64,000 bases of DNA, from contig OW679200.1 of NCBI GenBank assembly GCA_940337035.1, positions 21,431,090 through 21,495,089 of the forward strand, given 5' to 3'. This DNA is from Agriotes lineatus (Eukaryota; Arthropoda; Insecta; Coleoptera; Elateridae). Position 1 is the stretch's first letter; each line of letters opens with the position of its first letter. Made by a program: the position numbers and the translations under genes. The notes beneath the pieces are model-generated. The model did no database searches and was not told the DNA's origin. It worked only from the letters and a program-made list of their open reading frames with translations. Below, piece after piece: positions 22,291-33,854 of the stretch.

Positions 22291-23750
22291 CAGTGATTCC
22301 CAAAGTGGGCGATACCGCCCCTTGGGGGGCAGTGAACGGTCCAAGGGGGCGATAGTAGCGTCGGGTGCATTTGGGGGGCGGTGAATAAAAATAAGGGGGC
22401 GGTGAAAGCTTAGAGAAGGAAGAGAAGATACGAAGATTTAGAAAAACCGTTCGTACATATTTCATCTGTTGTGTAATATAGTGTAACATTATTTTCCAAA
22501 TAAACACACAAAATACAAGTTACAGATTTATTTATTCCATAAAGACTATTTACCATTATTAAAATTCCTTTTCTACCACCACCACTAAAAGTAGGCCTTT
22601 TAGTGCTAGCTTTTTTCACAAAAAGTGACGTTTTATAATTTAGCGTGTTTAAAATGAGATCAGCTGTTTACTTTTAGCACATGTGTTATAAAGTGAGGTG
22701 AGGTTATAAAACTACAATTTCGAACTGGAAGTGAGGTTGTAAAGTTTTATTCTAGTTATTTCTTGCGTTAGAGAGTGTGTTTTAAATAATTAAAGCGTTA
22801 TGTAATGAATAAAGTCAGATGTGTACTATTTTAATTACCTTTGATAACTGACTTTGACAGTACTGGCTCCACAAACATTCACCTGCCCGTCAAGGCAATC
22901 TCTTTATTATGACAAAACTGTCTTAAATGCAAACATTTGTTAAATCGACATTTATGGATTAATAACAAAAAAATTAAGGTCATAGAAAAAATATTGTATG
23001 CAAACTCGTGCTAAAAGTGTTATTGCCTCAGCCTTCGACTTCGTTTCAGAATTTTCATGTCTCGTGCATAAACATCCACTTTTAGCACTTGTTGCATAAA
23101 TAGCTATTATTCTCCGTTTCTTTAATTTTACTTTATCACACCCTTTAATTCACCATCCACAAAGTAAATACCATTATAATAAAGGGTTTTTATTACGTAT
23201 TCAAATTTGCTTTTACTCAAAACACAGGTTAAAAATTCGAAAAAAATCGGCTATTTTAAAAATATCATTTTCGCTAGCAATAATAATTTATACCAAATTT
23301 CTAAATGATATATTTTATTATAACATTTCATAATTGACTTTTTCAGATAATCATTTGAGTTTGGCTTTCGCTTTGGTTATTCCGATGGTCAGCTAATGCA
23401 AATTAAAATCTAAGTTGTGATGTTACCAAACAATTACCCCAACTAAATCAACTTATATGGTCGCACCTTTTTAATAAACTATTCACAATTTAACAGTAAT
23501 TGTATCTAATGCATCATTCACTGAACAATTCTCAAACGTTTATGTTGTATAAATCCCCCCTTGTAATTTTTAATTGCTAATTAATTTATTCTTTCAAAGT
23601 AATTTCCTACCTAGAAATACTCTTATAGATAATTATCAGTACTACAGTATCTTTCTGTTTGTTAGCTTAAAGAATATAGATTTTCAGGGGGCGTTGAGTA
23701 TTTTTTTTCTGAAAAGGGGGCGGTATGCCAAATAAGTTTGGGAACCACTG
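22291..23750. mobile_element. Non-autonomous hAT element with 8-bp target duplication
   Basis: The ends read CAGTGATTCCCAAA and, on the other strand, CAGTGGTTCCCAAAC, the well-known hAT (Charlie/Tip100-like) terminal signature. GTCTAGAT stands immediately outside both ends (22283-22290 and 23751-23758), a perfect 8-bp target duplication as hAT transposases make. Runs of G lie just inside each tip. The 1460-bp interior has no transposase, only a partial inverted pair (22995-23100: CGTGCTAAAAGTG and CACTTTTAGCAC). Deletion derivative or MITE. Confidence 0.9.
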
Positions 23751-23758
23751 GTCTAGAT

Positions 23759-24321
23759 GGCCATGGTATACGATTCATGCATTGCCAATCGAACATCTCG
23801 AATGCAGCAATACTTCATCGGTCAGCTGTTTTTATTGTACAAGTCTCCAAAGTATGCATAGATATGGAGATGATTAGTGTCTCTATTAATCGAATTTTGA
23901 TGTTATACTTTATTTGCGTAGCCTTCCTGATGTTCTGTAGTTTGTTTTGCCATTTATATTCGTTTTCTTATTTCAGATTATGTGTGACTAAAACAACATA
24001 TTTACAGAAAACTACATTTAAGCGGGCCCCAACTTAGTGAACTGCAACTAACATTACTAATCAAAACAATCCTTAAGAATCTTACCGGCTCTTAACGTCA
24101 AGTAGCGCAATAAAAAAGCCCTAGCAAGTGTTCGGCCGTGGTATACTTCCATAGAAAAAAAACAATACTGATTGCGTGTTTCACTTAAAGCGGCACATTC
24201 TTAACTATTTCACTGTATGCATCGCTTGACTTCATATAACATATTCAAAATTGGCGGTACTTCACAACATGCCTTACTAACCTAGCAAAACAGGTTTAGC
24301 ATAACTAAATGCAGTAATTGA
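23759..24321. other. Stretch without recognised features
   Basis: An open frame across the right end of the hAT element (23738-24037) is chance; it begins with TTG-type context and spans the element boundary. Nothing else can be supported. Confidence 0.45.
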
Positions 24322-24585
24322 ATGCGAAAACGAAGGAAGTCGCACTCGACTGAAACAAAGCAGAATAGGCAGCTGAAGCTAAAGGCTGAAATTTGCCGGG
24401 CCACCTCGGCTTCAGTTCGAAGTGTCGGTAACATACGTCGCTGTAAAGAAAGTTTTTCAGACCTACGCCGAAGTAATCGTCGATACACAAGTGGCAAGAC
24501 GATTGATGGCAGGACAATAGAAGTTCAATTGCACCAAAACGAAACAGAAAACGAAGTTTCAAACAGCGGCGGAAATGCATTTTAG
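24322..24585 (+). CDS. Small basic unrecognised ORF
   Basis: 87 residues from an ATG directly preceded by an in-frame TGA, ending in TAG. The product is rich in Arg, Lys, Ser and Thr (start MRKRRKSHSTETKQNRQLKL) and lacks membrane segments or a motif I know. Local GC content is higher than in the flanks, which mildly favours a coding past. It could be an exon, a fragment of a retroelement gag-like protein, or chance. Confidence 0.2.
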   Translation: MRKRRKSHSTETKQNRQLKLKAEICRATSASVRSVGNIRRCKESFSDLRRSNRRYTSGKTIDGRTIEVQLHQNETENEVSNSGGNAF

Positions 24586-25814
24586 CTATGTATGAGTATT
24601 TGAGGGTATTACGTAGTATGGGATGAATGTTTATATATTGGACTTAAACATAAAGACATAATTAACTTAAAAAATTACAATTTTCACGAATTAGTTGAGA
24701 AAATAGTAGCTATTGAATACAATTTAAACACAAATGGTTGGCAAAAGGTTTCTCCATACCAAATGTTTTTTAATTTATATCTATTTTCCAAGATTATTTA
24801 TAAATTTTTAAAAAATTATGTAATTACAAGGTACAATTTAGAGGAAAATTTAACGTTAATCTCTGTTCAAAAAAAATATTTGTTACCGTCAATTTTCGCC
24901 TTACTGTATTTTCGAGATTTTGGTTACCAATAATTTCCGATTTATTGTATGTTCGATGCTTTTCGAATTGCGTTTGGGCACTGCACATTCTTGATACGCA
25001 GCCTTGGCTCATTGTTGAGCGCTGGCGATGCGAAATTGGGATCTTGTTCCGGCATTCGATCGAATAAGGTCGCGGAAGTTTTGGCGCTGGTCGACGTCGC
25101 CATTCTGGAGAAGGTGCTTATGGTTGTCTAGGCACTTTTCACCCTTCAGTTAGGGGATTTGTACGCGTCTCGACATTTCTCCGTATGTGAATTTGGAGAT
25201 TCTGCTAGGTGCAGACCTTTTTTGACGTCAAAATTTCCGAGCGAACCATTTGGGGAAACTTATTGTAAGTAGGACCGTTTTCAGCCCCTTTTCGAGTGCC
25301 CGCTAACGTTTATTTCTTAATAATGTAGTTCCCACCTCGTGCTGGGCCCCAAGTACGCTCATACATCTCGGACTTGGCCCCAAATAGGCGAATACCACGA
25401 CTTGAACATCACGTTCTAGACCTCAGTTATATCTCGATTACCTCGTGATGGGTCTCCTTTAAGACTTGAAAATCCCGCCTTGTGGCCGCTGCGTTCTGCG
25501 ATAACGTATCTCGACGCGCTTACCTGGCGAACTGCTCGTCCCCAGAAGCCCGTTCCTGCAATGCTGTTCGCGCGAAGATAACTTCAAATCAGCCTAAGGT
25601 AACCTTACTGCCCTATTAATTTGTGCTTCTGTTGTACGGCTCAATCGACGAAGAACTGCCTAAAGTATTTTGGCTTTTAAAGTAAGATTAGCGCGATAAA
25701 CTGGCGCGAGATATGTAGATAATGGTCTGGACGCATCACTTGATGGCGTATTTTTTTTAATGTGTAAAGTAAGAGGCTTCCCCTCGCCGCAGTTCTACTT
25801 TTGCTGCGGATTGT
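24586..25814. other. Moderately GC-rich stretch of unknown origin
   Basis: About 24950-25700 is richer in C and G than the surroundings and contains two near-repeats, GTGCTGGGCCCCAAGTACGC and CTTGGCCCCAAATAGGCG (about 25340-25395). No frame longer than 60 codons with a recognisable product is present. Likely a fragment of a mobile element UTR. Confidence 0.35.
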
Positions 25815-26432
25815 GATATTTATTTATTTATTATATGTACAACAGTATAGAAATTCCTGAGGCGGACGCCCGCTGTAATTTTACTATTTTACATTAACGT
25901 CACTATCCGGGAGCCGCAGGAATTTCCGTTAATTTTATAATCTGGTGTTTTAATTTGGCCACCCTATTTTTGTGAACAAGGATCCTTGGGGCAGTTACAA
26001 TGCATATGCCGGCCTGAAACTTTTTACCTATGTGTATCTTTTTATGTGTGTGCCCAACCTTATGAGTGAATAAAACGAACTTGTCATATTTAATTACACT
26101 TGATTGTTTGACTCCGGTTTTGCGCATTTCTAGTAATTTCTCAGTGTTCCGATTTAGCTGGAGCGAAATCTAACAATCGCTGAATCAAGGGGTTAAGGCT
26201 TCGTTTTTTTTTGTTATCATAAATCGGTGGCGCCAATCTTTCCATCTTTAGAACTCACGCCGTCTTCGACTGCAGTTGGCAGGCGACCCCCTGATTTGCG
26301 ATTGATAGTGACTCGCCTGGGCAGTGCCCGAGTGAGACAATTTGGTGTTTTGATTGCAGCTTGGGATCGTAAGCAATTAAAGTAAGTATCATTTCTCCAG
26401 CCCCCTTTGTTTGTGCTTGAAGTTGATAACAT
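25815..26432 (-). mobile_element. Possible retroposon remnant ending in an (AATA)n tail
   Basis: On the minus strand two short ATG-initiated ORFs lie in succession: 26432-26217 (71 residues, start MLSTSSTNKGGWRND) and 26127-25903 (74 residues, basic, with VGHTHKKIHIGKK). They are followed by AT-rich sequence ending in ATAATAAATAAATAAATA at about 25832-25815. A simple AATA tail downstream of coding-like sequence fits a LINE-type 3' end. I recognise neither product. No reverse transcriptase motif is present. Confidence 0.25.
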
Positions 26433-28328
26433 ATTGTAATACTGTTACAAATATTGTACAACACAGACTTTAAAAATAACGCTATAAACAATATGTTGTA
26501 TTTTATACTGGATAAATATCAGTAATCAATTGAGAATGAAAGTAGTTAGACTTCCAAACATTTTGAGGAAGTGTGGAAATTCATGAATTTAATATTATAA
26601 TCTTAACTTCATTGCATGTCAACTAGAGCTATTCGCTACTGTAATAAATAATTAATGAAATGGTCAAATTAGAGGTTTGGTCTTATCCAGTAATACTAAT
26701 GAATAACTGAAAGTAATAAAAAAATACCAAAGCATTTGTTTCAGATATACGATTTTTACTTTTTAGGCAAAACTTTTAAAACAATTCTTAATCGGGAATG
26801 CAAGAAAACACTTATGTAAATACAGTCGATATCTTAAAGTTTAAGTAAATGTTTCCAATACTATTAAGAAATGTCGCAGTTTTTAAGTGTCATTTTAATT
26901 CTTTTCTTCGCTATTGAAAAAAGTTTCTTATAGTCGACTGCAGCATAAAGGCTCTCTATTTATTTATTTATTTACTTGGCGTATATACAGTCGTAATATC
27001 CACTAAAACTATGTATAACTTAAAACTTAAAGACATGTAAATTATTGCATAGAATAAACAAGAAAAGTAAAACTATTAATAAAGTAGTTCAAGTAATAAA
27101 ACCGAACAATAAACGTATTAAATTTTTTAAACATAAACGAAGAAAAGAAATTATGAACGCTTTAGAGCAACATAACACACAAGAACACTAAGTAAAGTGA
27201 AATGAATGTAATACAGTGCCTCAGCGCAGATTTAATGTAAGCAGCGACATATTAAATAAGTCTAAAGGTTTACAATAAACATTAAATGATTTAGTGAGTC
27301 TTAATATTGGTGAGTTATAAGTGGAGTTAGTTTTACTAAACGATTACCGAAGCAGTGGGGGATCCTTTATATTGTAGAAAAACATTTAAATTAAATAATA
27401 GTAGCAGTTCAAGTGCATTTATAAAATTATTCAAAATGTTATGTAATACTACATCTTCATTTTTTAATATTTTTCATTTTGTTTCTAAAGATGTTTACCG
27501 TCCATTAAGTGACACTTTACTAGCACCATAATGACAAAGATGGATTGTAGCGTCACTATCAAGTAAATGTTACAATAAATGTGCACATATTTAAACAAAT
27601 TCAACCATTAACAAGAAACAGCGTTTATAAATAAAAAATCAGCGCTTGCTTATTATGGTAACGAGTAATTATAACACATTATTTGTTATCGTAAATTTGT
27701 ATGTAAAAAATGTGTAAATACCTATCAAGCCACTCTAACTACTTCAAAAACAGGTTAATTTTATTTTACCAGATGTTTCTTTATTATTTAAGTATGAAGG
27801 CAGCTCGTATATAATCTGACTATATCGACTCCTCCTATTTATTAACCTCGCTCGCAAAGCCCGCTCGGTCATAAAATAGACTCATCCAATAAAAAGTCTT
27901 AGATCTTGTACTTACTACATAAATAGCTATTTACTCAACTACTAGTGAGACAAAGTACATATGTTTATTATTATATTGTTATATACACTGATATTAACGG
28001 ATATTTCACTTCTAGGGTCCCAAAATGAATTTTAAAGATTCAGATCTTAGATAAATTAAGCGTAAAAATATCATTTTGGCTATATTTTTCAATAGTATTG
28101 AAGAAAACGGCATGTCCAACACGTTGGAAAAGTGATTTCTTCGTGCTCGTGTCAAATTAATCCACTAGCTTCGCTGCCTCTTCTCATAAATTAAACGTTT
28201 ACACTCGCTGAAATACTTCAACTTTTCTTCACTTAGAGGACAATCTACTATTAATTAATGTTTAAGCAACAATTAACTGTTTATAACAAAATAATATCAT
28301 AGACAGAGGAAGCTTTAATGCAATCATC
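26433..28328. other. AT-rich stretch without recognised genes
   Basis: A TATTTATTTATTTATTTACT run at 26960-26980 could be the complement of a minus-strand retroposon tail. Otherwise nothing is supported. Confidence 0.45.
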
Positions 28329-28504
28329 ACTTATAATACCATGAGTAGTCAAAGTTATGTCGAATATTTTTGCTGTGGTATCACGAATGTCAATTGCGCT
28401 TAGGTTCGATTAGGACGAGTGCGCTAGCGAGCATGAGTAGTGGTACCACCGCAAAAATATTCTACTTAACTTTGACTAAGAATGGTATTCGAGGGACTAT
28501 TCAA
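28329..28504 (+). repeat. Hairpin-bearing repeat family, copy B (first part)
   Basis: Corresponds to the first 180 bp of copy A, from ACTTATAATACC to GAGGGACTATTCAA, including the hairpin. Its apex is shortened (GAGTGCGCTAGCGAGCATGAG). The copy is interrupted here and resumes at 29087. Confidence 0.8.
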
Positions 28505-29086
28505 CACTATAACATATAAGCCAATCATATTGCAGACATTTGCTTTTTTCATCCAATAACAGCAGTATATCACTGAATATTGGGCACCATGCAAAATATT
28601 CACAAAACAATGTACGTACTCAAAAACTAAATAGCCCTGTTGCGCAATATCGCTTAGCAACGATGTTCTGTCCTTAGCGATATCGCTATGTTACGTAAAC
28701 CTAAACACCAACAAACTGTGTAAACAAAGTTTGGCTTGCGTTAAAAATTTTAAAATGTTGTGTTTTGGAAGTATTCTGCTTAATTTAATTGAGGATGAAT
28801 ATTAATTGTTGGATTAATTTTCAATAAAGTTAATCGTTATGTATTAATATTGTTAAATAGTCGTCCCAAATACCACTCGAAGTGGATATATATTTTTTAA
28901 ATATTATGCCATTTCCATAGAAATTATTGCAAATTTCACTCAACAAAATCACACTTAAATGTCACTCGCTTTCGGCTCGTGACATTTTTGATATGATTTT
29001 GTTTCGTGAAATTTAAACGCAATAATTTACATGGAAACGGCAAAATATTTGTCAAAAATATATCCACTACTTGTGGTATTACCCTT
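28505..29086. mobile_element. Insertion splitting copy B, flanked by GACTATTCAA
   Basis: 582 bp separate the two parts of copy B. GACTATTCAA stands at both junctions (28495-28504 and 29087-29096). This may be a target duplication, or the shared end motif of two related elements. The right half of the insertion is a palindrome (28856-29093). The left half has no feature I recognise. Confidence 0.5.
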
Positions 29087-29093
29087 GACTATT
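28856..29093. repeat. 238-bp palindromic repeat
   Basis: Arms of about 105 bp: the left starts AATAGTCGTCCCAAATACCA and the right ends with the complement of AATAGTCAAGGGTAATACCA. Inner landmarks (GTGGATATAT, GCCATTTCCAT, AAATTATTGC, AAAATCA) occur on both sides. The apex reads TGTCACTCGCTTTCGGCTCG. An RNA copy would form a long hairpin. No ORF. Confidence 0.85.
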
Positions 29094-29480
29094 CAATGAA
29101 CCAAACTACTTTTACAAATTAGTTTTCAATAAATCTAGCAACAAACTACTCAATTTATATAGTAACAGAACACTAATATTGACTTTTTCTAATAAAAATA
29201 ACATTTGTTATAATATTCACTATACCACTAGTGAAATTTGTCGATTATTTTCACTAGTGAAAATTGTCATAAAATATTCACTATACCACTAGTGAAATTT
29301 GTCGATTATTTTCACTAGTGAAAATTGTCATAAAATATTCACTATACCACTAGTGTAAATTGTCGATTATTTTCACTAGTGAAAATTGTCGATATAGTTC
29401 ACGCTAATTGGTGCAAATAACAAAAATACTAAATTATGATTGGTTAATAGTTAACATGAAGGGGGTGAGTTGAATAGTCA
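29087..29480 (+). repeat. Hairpin-bearing repeat family, copy B (second part)
   Basis: Resumes at GACTATTCAATGAACCAAAC and ends TTGAATAGTCA like copy A. It carries a private 61-bp tandem array (29211-29393) in place of the usual sequence. Confidence 0.75.
29211..29393 (+). repeat. 61-bp tandem array with CACTAGTG palindromes
   Basis: Three units of exactly 61 bp (TATACCACTAGTG recurs at 29221, 29282 and 29343) followed by the start of a fourth junction. Each unit holds two CACTAGTG palindromes spaced about 28 bp apart. The units are nearly identical, so the expansion is recent. It lies inside copy B of the hairpin family. Confidence 0.9.
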
Positions 29481-29944
29481 ATTTATTATTATCAATTGAC
29501 TCGTAGAGAGATTAGTATTTATTTATTCAATGGGGCTCGCTGGTTCAAGATTAACTTCAACACATCATTTTTGTAATAATATAGTCTTGTATTCTAGAAA
29601 TGTCGGGAGCTGTTGCAGGTGTTATAGATTTTTCTAATGTATAGCTCATATGCGTACAAAAAATTTTTATATAAAAGTAATTTTAAGGTTTTTAGAATGA
29701 ATCTTGAAATAATGAAAATGTAATAAAATTATGAATTAATGTCACTTTCAGTTAATCAGACATTGATGTTGAATGAGATTTTAAACTTGTTACACACTTG
29801 CAAAGTTATTAAATAAACTGTATTAAACAAAATTATGTATTTATCAAAGGGTTGATAATAACACGCTTTGTCTTCAATCTCCACTTTGTAAGTTTACGAA
29901 CGATTCAATGCTTTCGAATTATATTAAACTTTACACTTATTGTT

Positions 29945-30790
29945 GCCGGTAGCTGAGTGGTTAAACATTTTGACCACTAACCCAACGATCGCGATCGATC
30001 TTCAGTCTCGGTGAGGTTTTCAAAAATCAAAAAATGAGGATGGAAACCTCTACAGTATGCCGTCACTCGAAAGTGATTTAAAGTAGTGGGTAGCGTGTTA
30101 CTAGAGGGACCGGCAGAAACATATTAAACATTTTATTTAAAATTTTTTTCTTTATACAGTGTTATAACAAAAAAACGAAAACATGAGTATGTTCACAAAA
30201 CTTGGGAGTTTATTTATTTCAATATCGAGTGCCGTAGATGTCCACCTTCTTCTTCAGAACATTCATTAATATGTTGAACAAAATCTTGCATAACTTTTTC
30301 TGGTATATCTTGCCTAATACCGTTAATTTCGTGGAGCTCCCGTTGTCTTTTTATTACAAAGTGAACCGAATTCTCTAAACTTCTGAATCCATTGTCTTAT
30401 TGTCAAGTACGATGGAACATCCTGCCGCCTGTTGAATTGTCTTCTGAACGCATATTGTACAGTTATTATTGATTCGGTCCTAATAAATAACTCAACACAA
30501 TAAGCTCACTCTTGCACATTAAAACGCATTTTGACATATTACTTAAACATTAAAACAAAACTTCTGATCCTACTTAATATAATGATATTGATCACATTTG
30601 TATGGATAAAAACCTTAGTGGGATATTGCACGTTAAAATGTTTAATATGTTTCTGCCGGCCCCTGTACAATATGTAGCATGTAAAAGATCCCTTGCTAGG
30701 GTAGGATTTTGACTATATGACCACAGCAGTCGGTGTCTAAGGTACCTGGTACTCTGCATACCTAGATCTTATCCATAACAAACAAACATT
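29945..30790 (+). mobile_element. tRNA-derived SINE, interrupted by a mariner-type derivative
   Basis: The head GCCGGTAGCTGAGTGGTTA carries a Pol III A box (TAGCTGAGTGG). A degenerate B-box-like GATCGATCTTCAGTC follows about 45 bp later. The body runs to 30103 and resumes at 30666, ending in an A-rich AACAAACAAAC stretch near 30780. It is split by the element at 30104-30665. No terminal duplication was identified with confidence. Confidence 0.6.
30104..30665. mobile_element. Internally deleted Tc1/mariner-type element inside the SINE
   Basis: 562 bp with inverted ends: GAGGGACCGGCAGAAACATA inward from the left, CAGGGGCCGGCAGAAACATA inward from the right, identical for a further 12 bp (TTAAACATTTTA). 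TA stands outside both ends. On the minus strand the interior keeps only the two extremities of a transposase. The N-terminal part (30530-30355) has YCVELFIRTESIITVQYAF and IRQWIQKFREFGSLCNKKTT, typical of DUF4817-type mariner proteins. The C-terminal part (30340-30230) reads IRQDIPEKVMQDFVQHINE. The catalytic centre is missing. Confidence 0.8.
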
Positions 30791-32279
30791 TCTCGTTATG
30801 TCATTTACTATTACAGGGCAAGTACTTGACAAAATAGGAATGTCATTAATATTTTCTTCGCTTGCTGTAGTACAATTATATGCATGTTTTCTTTAAAAAT
30901 AATAATAAGTGAAGTGTCTTAATAATTTTGAATTGCAGAGAACAAATAAAATGCTTTTCTTCTTACAGAGGTATTTGTGTTGACGCTAATTTTAGTTACA
31001 TAAAAAATCAAGTAACAGAGATATTTTACATAGGTATTACTTACTAATTAAAAGACTTATAACTAGTTATATTTGTGACTTTCTTAAATTACAATAATTT
31101 TAAATTACACATGCTAAACATATACTATATACATGCTTCATTATCATTCAATGGTATGAATGGAAAAAGCTGTAATCAAAACGGGATTGTTTGTCATCCA
31201 ATTAAAAGCTTAGCTGAATAACCAAAGAATAACTTTAATTAATCCTTGACTGAATTCCTTTAAATTCAATTAATACAAAAGACGAGTAAATTGCGTTAGA
31301 GTGACAAATGCCCGCTGTGAAAGAAACTTTTGTTTACATTCTGTTATAATGCTTCTGAATGGCAGTTCCCAACTTAATATGATTATGCTCGTTGTGTAAG
31401 GCTTAATTAGTTGCATTAAACTAAGAACCATTATATTCTTTAACACTAATCTGAAAACAGCATTTTTAAATATTACAATGTAGCCTAAAAACCAACTAAT
31501 GTTAATTACTCCTCTCTGAAATTTCACTAGAAATCTTAGCTTATTTGAAACTGTCGTATTTGTGCAATAAAGTGTACCTATTAAAAAAAATAAAAAAGAA
31601 CTGGTTATTAATAATTAGTCTCGCTAGAACGCAATATTTGTTTAATTGAATCACGTTTTCGGAATGGGGTTCAACAAAATAGAGTTTTAGAATTTTAGAT
31701 ACTGACTAACAACTGATTATTACCACTACTGAATTGTTCTAGAAGACATTTTGAATACTTTTTAGTTGTTTCCGCTATACTTACATTGAATGCCTACAAC
31801 AGTTTGATTGTAACAATGCAAAAGCTACAAAAAGCTTAGGCAATCCATATGGAAGGCAATAAATTTATATTAATTAGACGCGTTCGCTTACTTAAAGTGG
31901 TAACTTGTAAAACAGAAAAAGATAAGATCAGCATTCTAGGCATTAGATTAAGACACCCTTTTGAAAGTTATAGAAATTGTAAGGAAATACAGCAGTCGAT
32001 GATTGATGCTAATCATTAAAACACGCCAACATATTCCATATTTTATCCGCGTAATAGCGCCATCAATCCTTCTAAATGGCCAGTAAAGCTCTGCATTTCC
32101 CCTTTTACATTTTACCAGAAGCTCCCGAAAGTGTCAAGTATGAGGAACCACATGCATAACGAACGTTTCCGCTTAAGTGGTCTACGTAATGAAAGCCATT
32201 TATTAGTGCTGTAATCGCGAGTTAGAAACCTTGTTTTACCAAATTTCGGTTCCATTTACGCAAGACCCTTCTTCCTAGC
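30791..32279. other. AT-rich stretch without recognised features
   Basis: No coding, RNA or repeat structure could be supported. Confidence 0.5.
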
Positions 32280-32594
32280 GCCTAGTCGCCGCCGAAGTAA
32301 CAGCAGTAACTGCAAAGGCGAGGAAGCCGAAGACCAAATCGCAATCAGCGTTCAGTTCGGAATCAGATGTGAAAGCGCGCGTTGCGGATTTGTCTCGCGT
32401 GTAACACTTTGCGGCCGAGAAACGTGGTTCTGGAGTGCCAGATGATTGACTTTTAGTGTTTTGTGTTGTTTTCGAACTAAAGTTAGTACGGACAAATATC
32501 CCACAGAGTGTCACTAAATTCCTAACTAGAGAACTACTTGTTTACATTGTGCTGCTGTTCTTATTCGGCATTGAAATCTCCAATGGTTCTAGAG
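32280..32594 (+). promoter_or_regulatory. Candidate promoter and short first exon
   Basis: A GC- and CpG-rich island in AT-rich DNA. It holds an arthropod initiator-like TTCAGTTCGG near 32350. A Kozak-compatible ATG at 32584 is followed after four codons (MVLE) by a donor-like GAG/GTAAAT at about 32593. Composition and arrangement fit a 5' untranslated first exon on the plus strand. No downstream exon was recognised and no TATA box is present, so this stays a hypothesis. The minus-strand open frame over the same bases starts with GTG and is not supported. Confidence 0.25.
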
Positions 32595-33854
32595 GTAAAT
32601 GCCTATAATTTTGAACCAGTTAATTAGTTATTACTCTTTTTGGGTCAGGTGTACAGGTTTGAGAAATTTGTTTATTCAAGTAAGGATATTTTGTAGTTAC
32701 ACGAACGATTCTACAAGAAAATGGGGAAATTGTACCGCTGACACTAATCTGGTTAACGTCAAGATAATTTAGGTGTAAAATTTGTTTAAACATCTATTGG
32801 TGTTTATCCATTTTTTTTACTTCTAAATTATCCATTTAGTTTTTAGAAACATACTCGTATATGATGCCTCTTGAGTAATTCTCTTTATACATTTATTGCT
32901 TTTTAAAATTTATTCGTATGTCAATTACACTAGAATTAAACAAATCCCTACCAGTTTAAAGTATTGCCTCGGTAGGTATTCTTGCCTATGTTATTTGTAT
33001 GTCTAATTAAAAAACTATTAGGCCATTATACATCTGCAAGAATTAATAATAATTGAATATTTATTCATTTTGATACATCTCTCTCTTCTAGCTAATAGGT
33101 GTTTATGAACAGTTTGTGGTTTAATAAATATTTAAAGAATGTATTTTGTGAAATATATTATAAGCTATGAAAATATAGATTTGTTTACACTTTCGTTGGC
33201 GACATTTGTAATAACACGCTTTAATTTTGGATGCCGCAAATAAGCTTTTTCCCTTACGTTACATACTATTTTTTAATGCGACAAAGAACAAAAATGCAGT
33301 ACAAATCTAAAGTTATTTCAATTATAAAAACTAAGTTTAGTAATATCACTAACTTCACCACAGAACTTTATTATTAATACATCATAAACAGCCTGACGCT
33401 TATTTCTTGTTAAACCACAAACAAAATTGCAGCAATATATATATAGGAACACAAGCTATTGCCCTATTTGATTTATTAAAGCAAATTTTAAAAAATAATT
33501 ATTTAAATATAAAAAATATATAGTAAAATCCCATTAGAGATACGCTAGGCGTGCAAAGATTCTCTAACCAACCTTAAAATGTGTAACAATTAGTTTATAT
33601 TTTGTATCAAACATTAAATTCTTCAGTAACTAAATTGATAGCATCGTTGCTGTCTATGTATACTTTATTTACATTTTTTCTTGATCAATAATGGAATATT
33701 TGCTTACATTAAAATCAGCAGGAGGTGCTACTGAAATTCTGAATGGGCAAATCTAACATTTTTGCGCTGCCTTAAACCAGTATTCAAATTTTCAGATATT
33801 TATAACTACAATTTGGAGTAATTCTTTATTATTCATTATTCATATTTATATATT
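32595..33854. other. AT-rich stretch without recognised features
   Basis: If 32280-32594 is a first exon this would be intron. Nothing on either strand can be supported. Confidence 0.5.

Noticed and set aside
22262..22507. 81-codon minus-strand ORF at the hAT left end
   Set aside because: Spans the element boundary and its Pro-rich stretch is only the translation of the G-rich terminal repeat.
23738..24037. 99-codon plus-strand ORF beside the hAT element
   Set aside because: Begins inside the terminal repeat and crosses the target duplication; a chance frame.
26216..26245. LTR end plus primer-binding site (GGTGGCGCCAATC)
   Set aside because: TGGCGCC resembles a retroviral-type primer-binding site, but no matching LTR pair, gag or polymerase is nearby.
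29211..29393. CRISPR-like array
   Set aside because: Units are contiguous 61-bp tandem repeats without unique spacers, in eukaryotic DNA.
32275..32514. 79-codon minus-strand ORF over the CpG-rich island
   Set aside because: Starts with GTG and is explained by high GC content; no similarity recognised.
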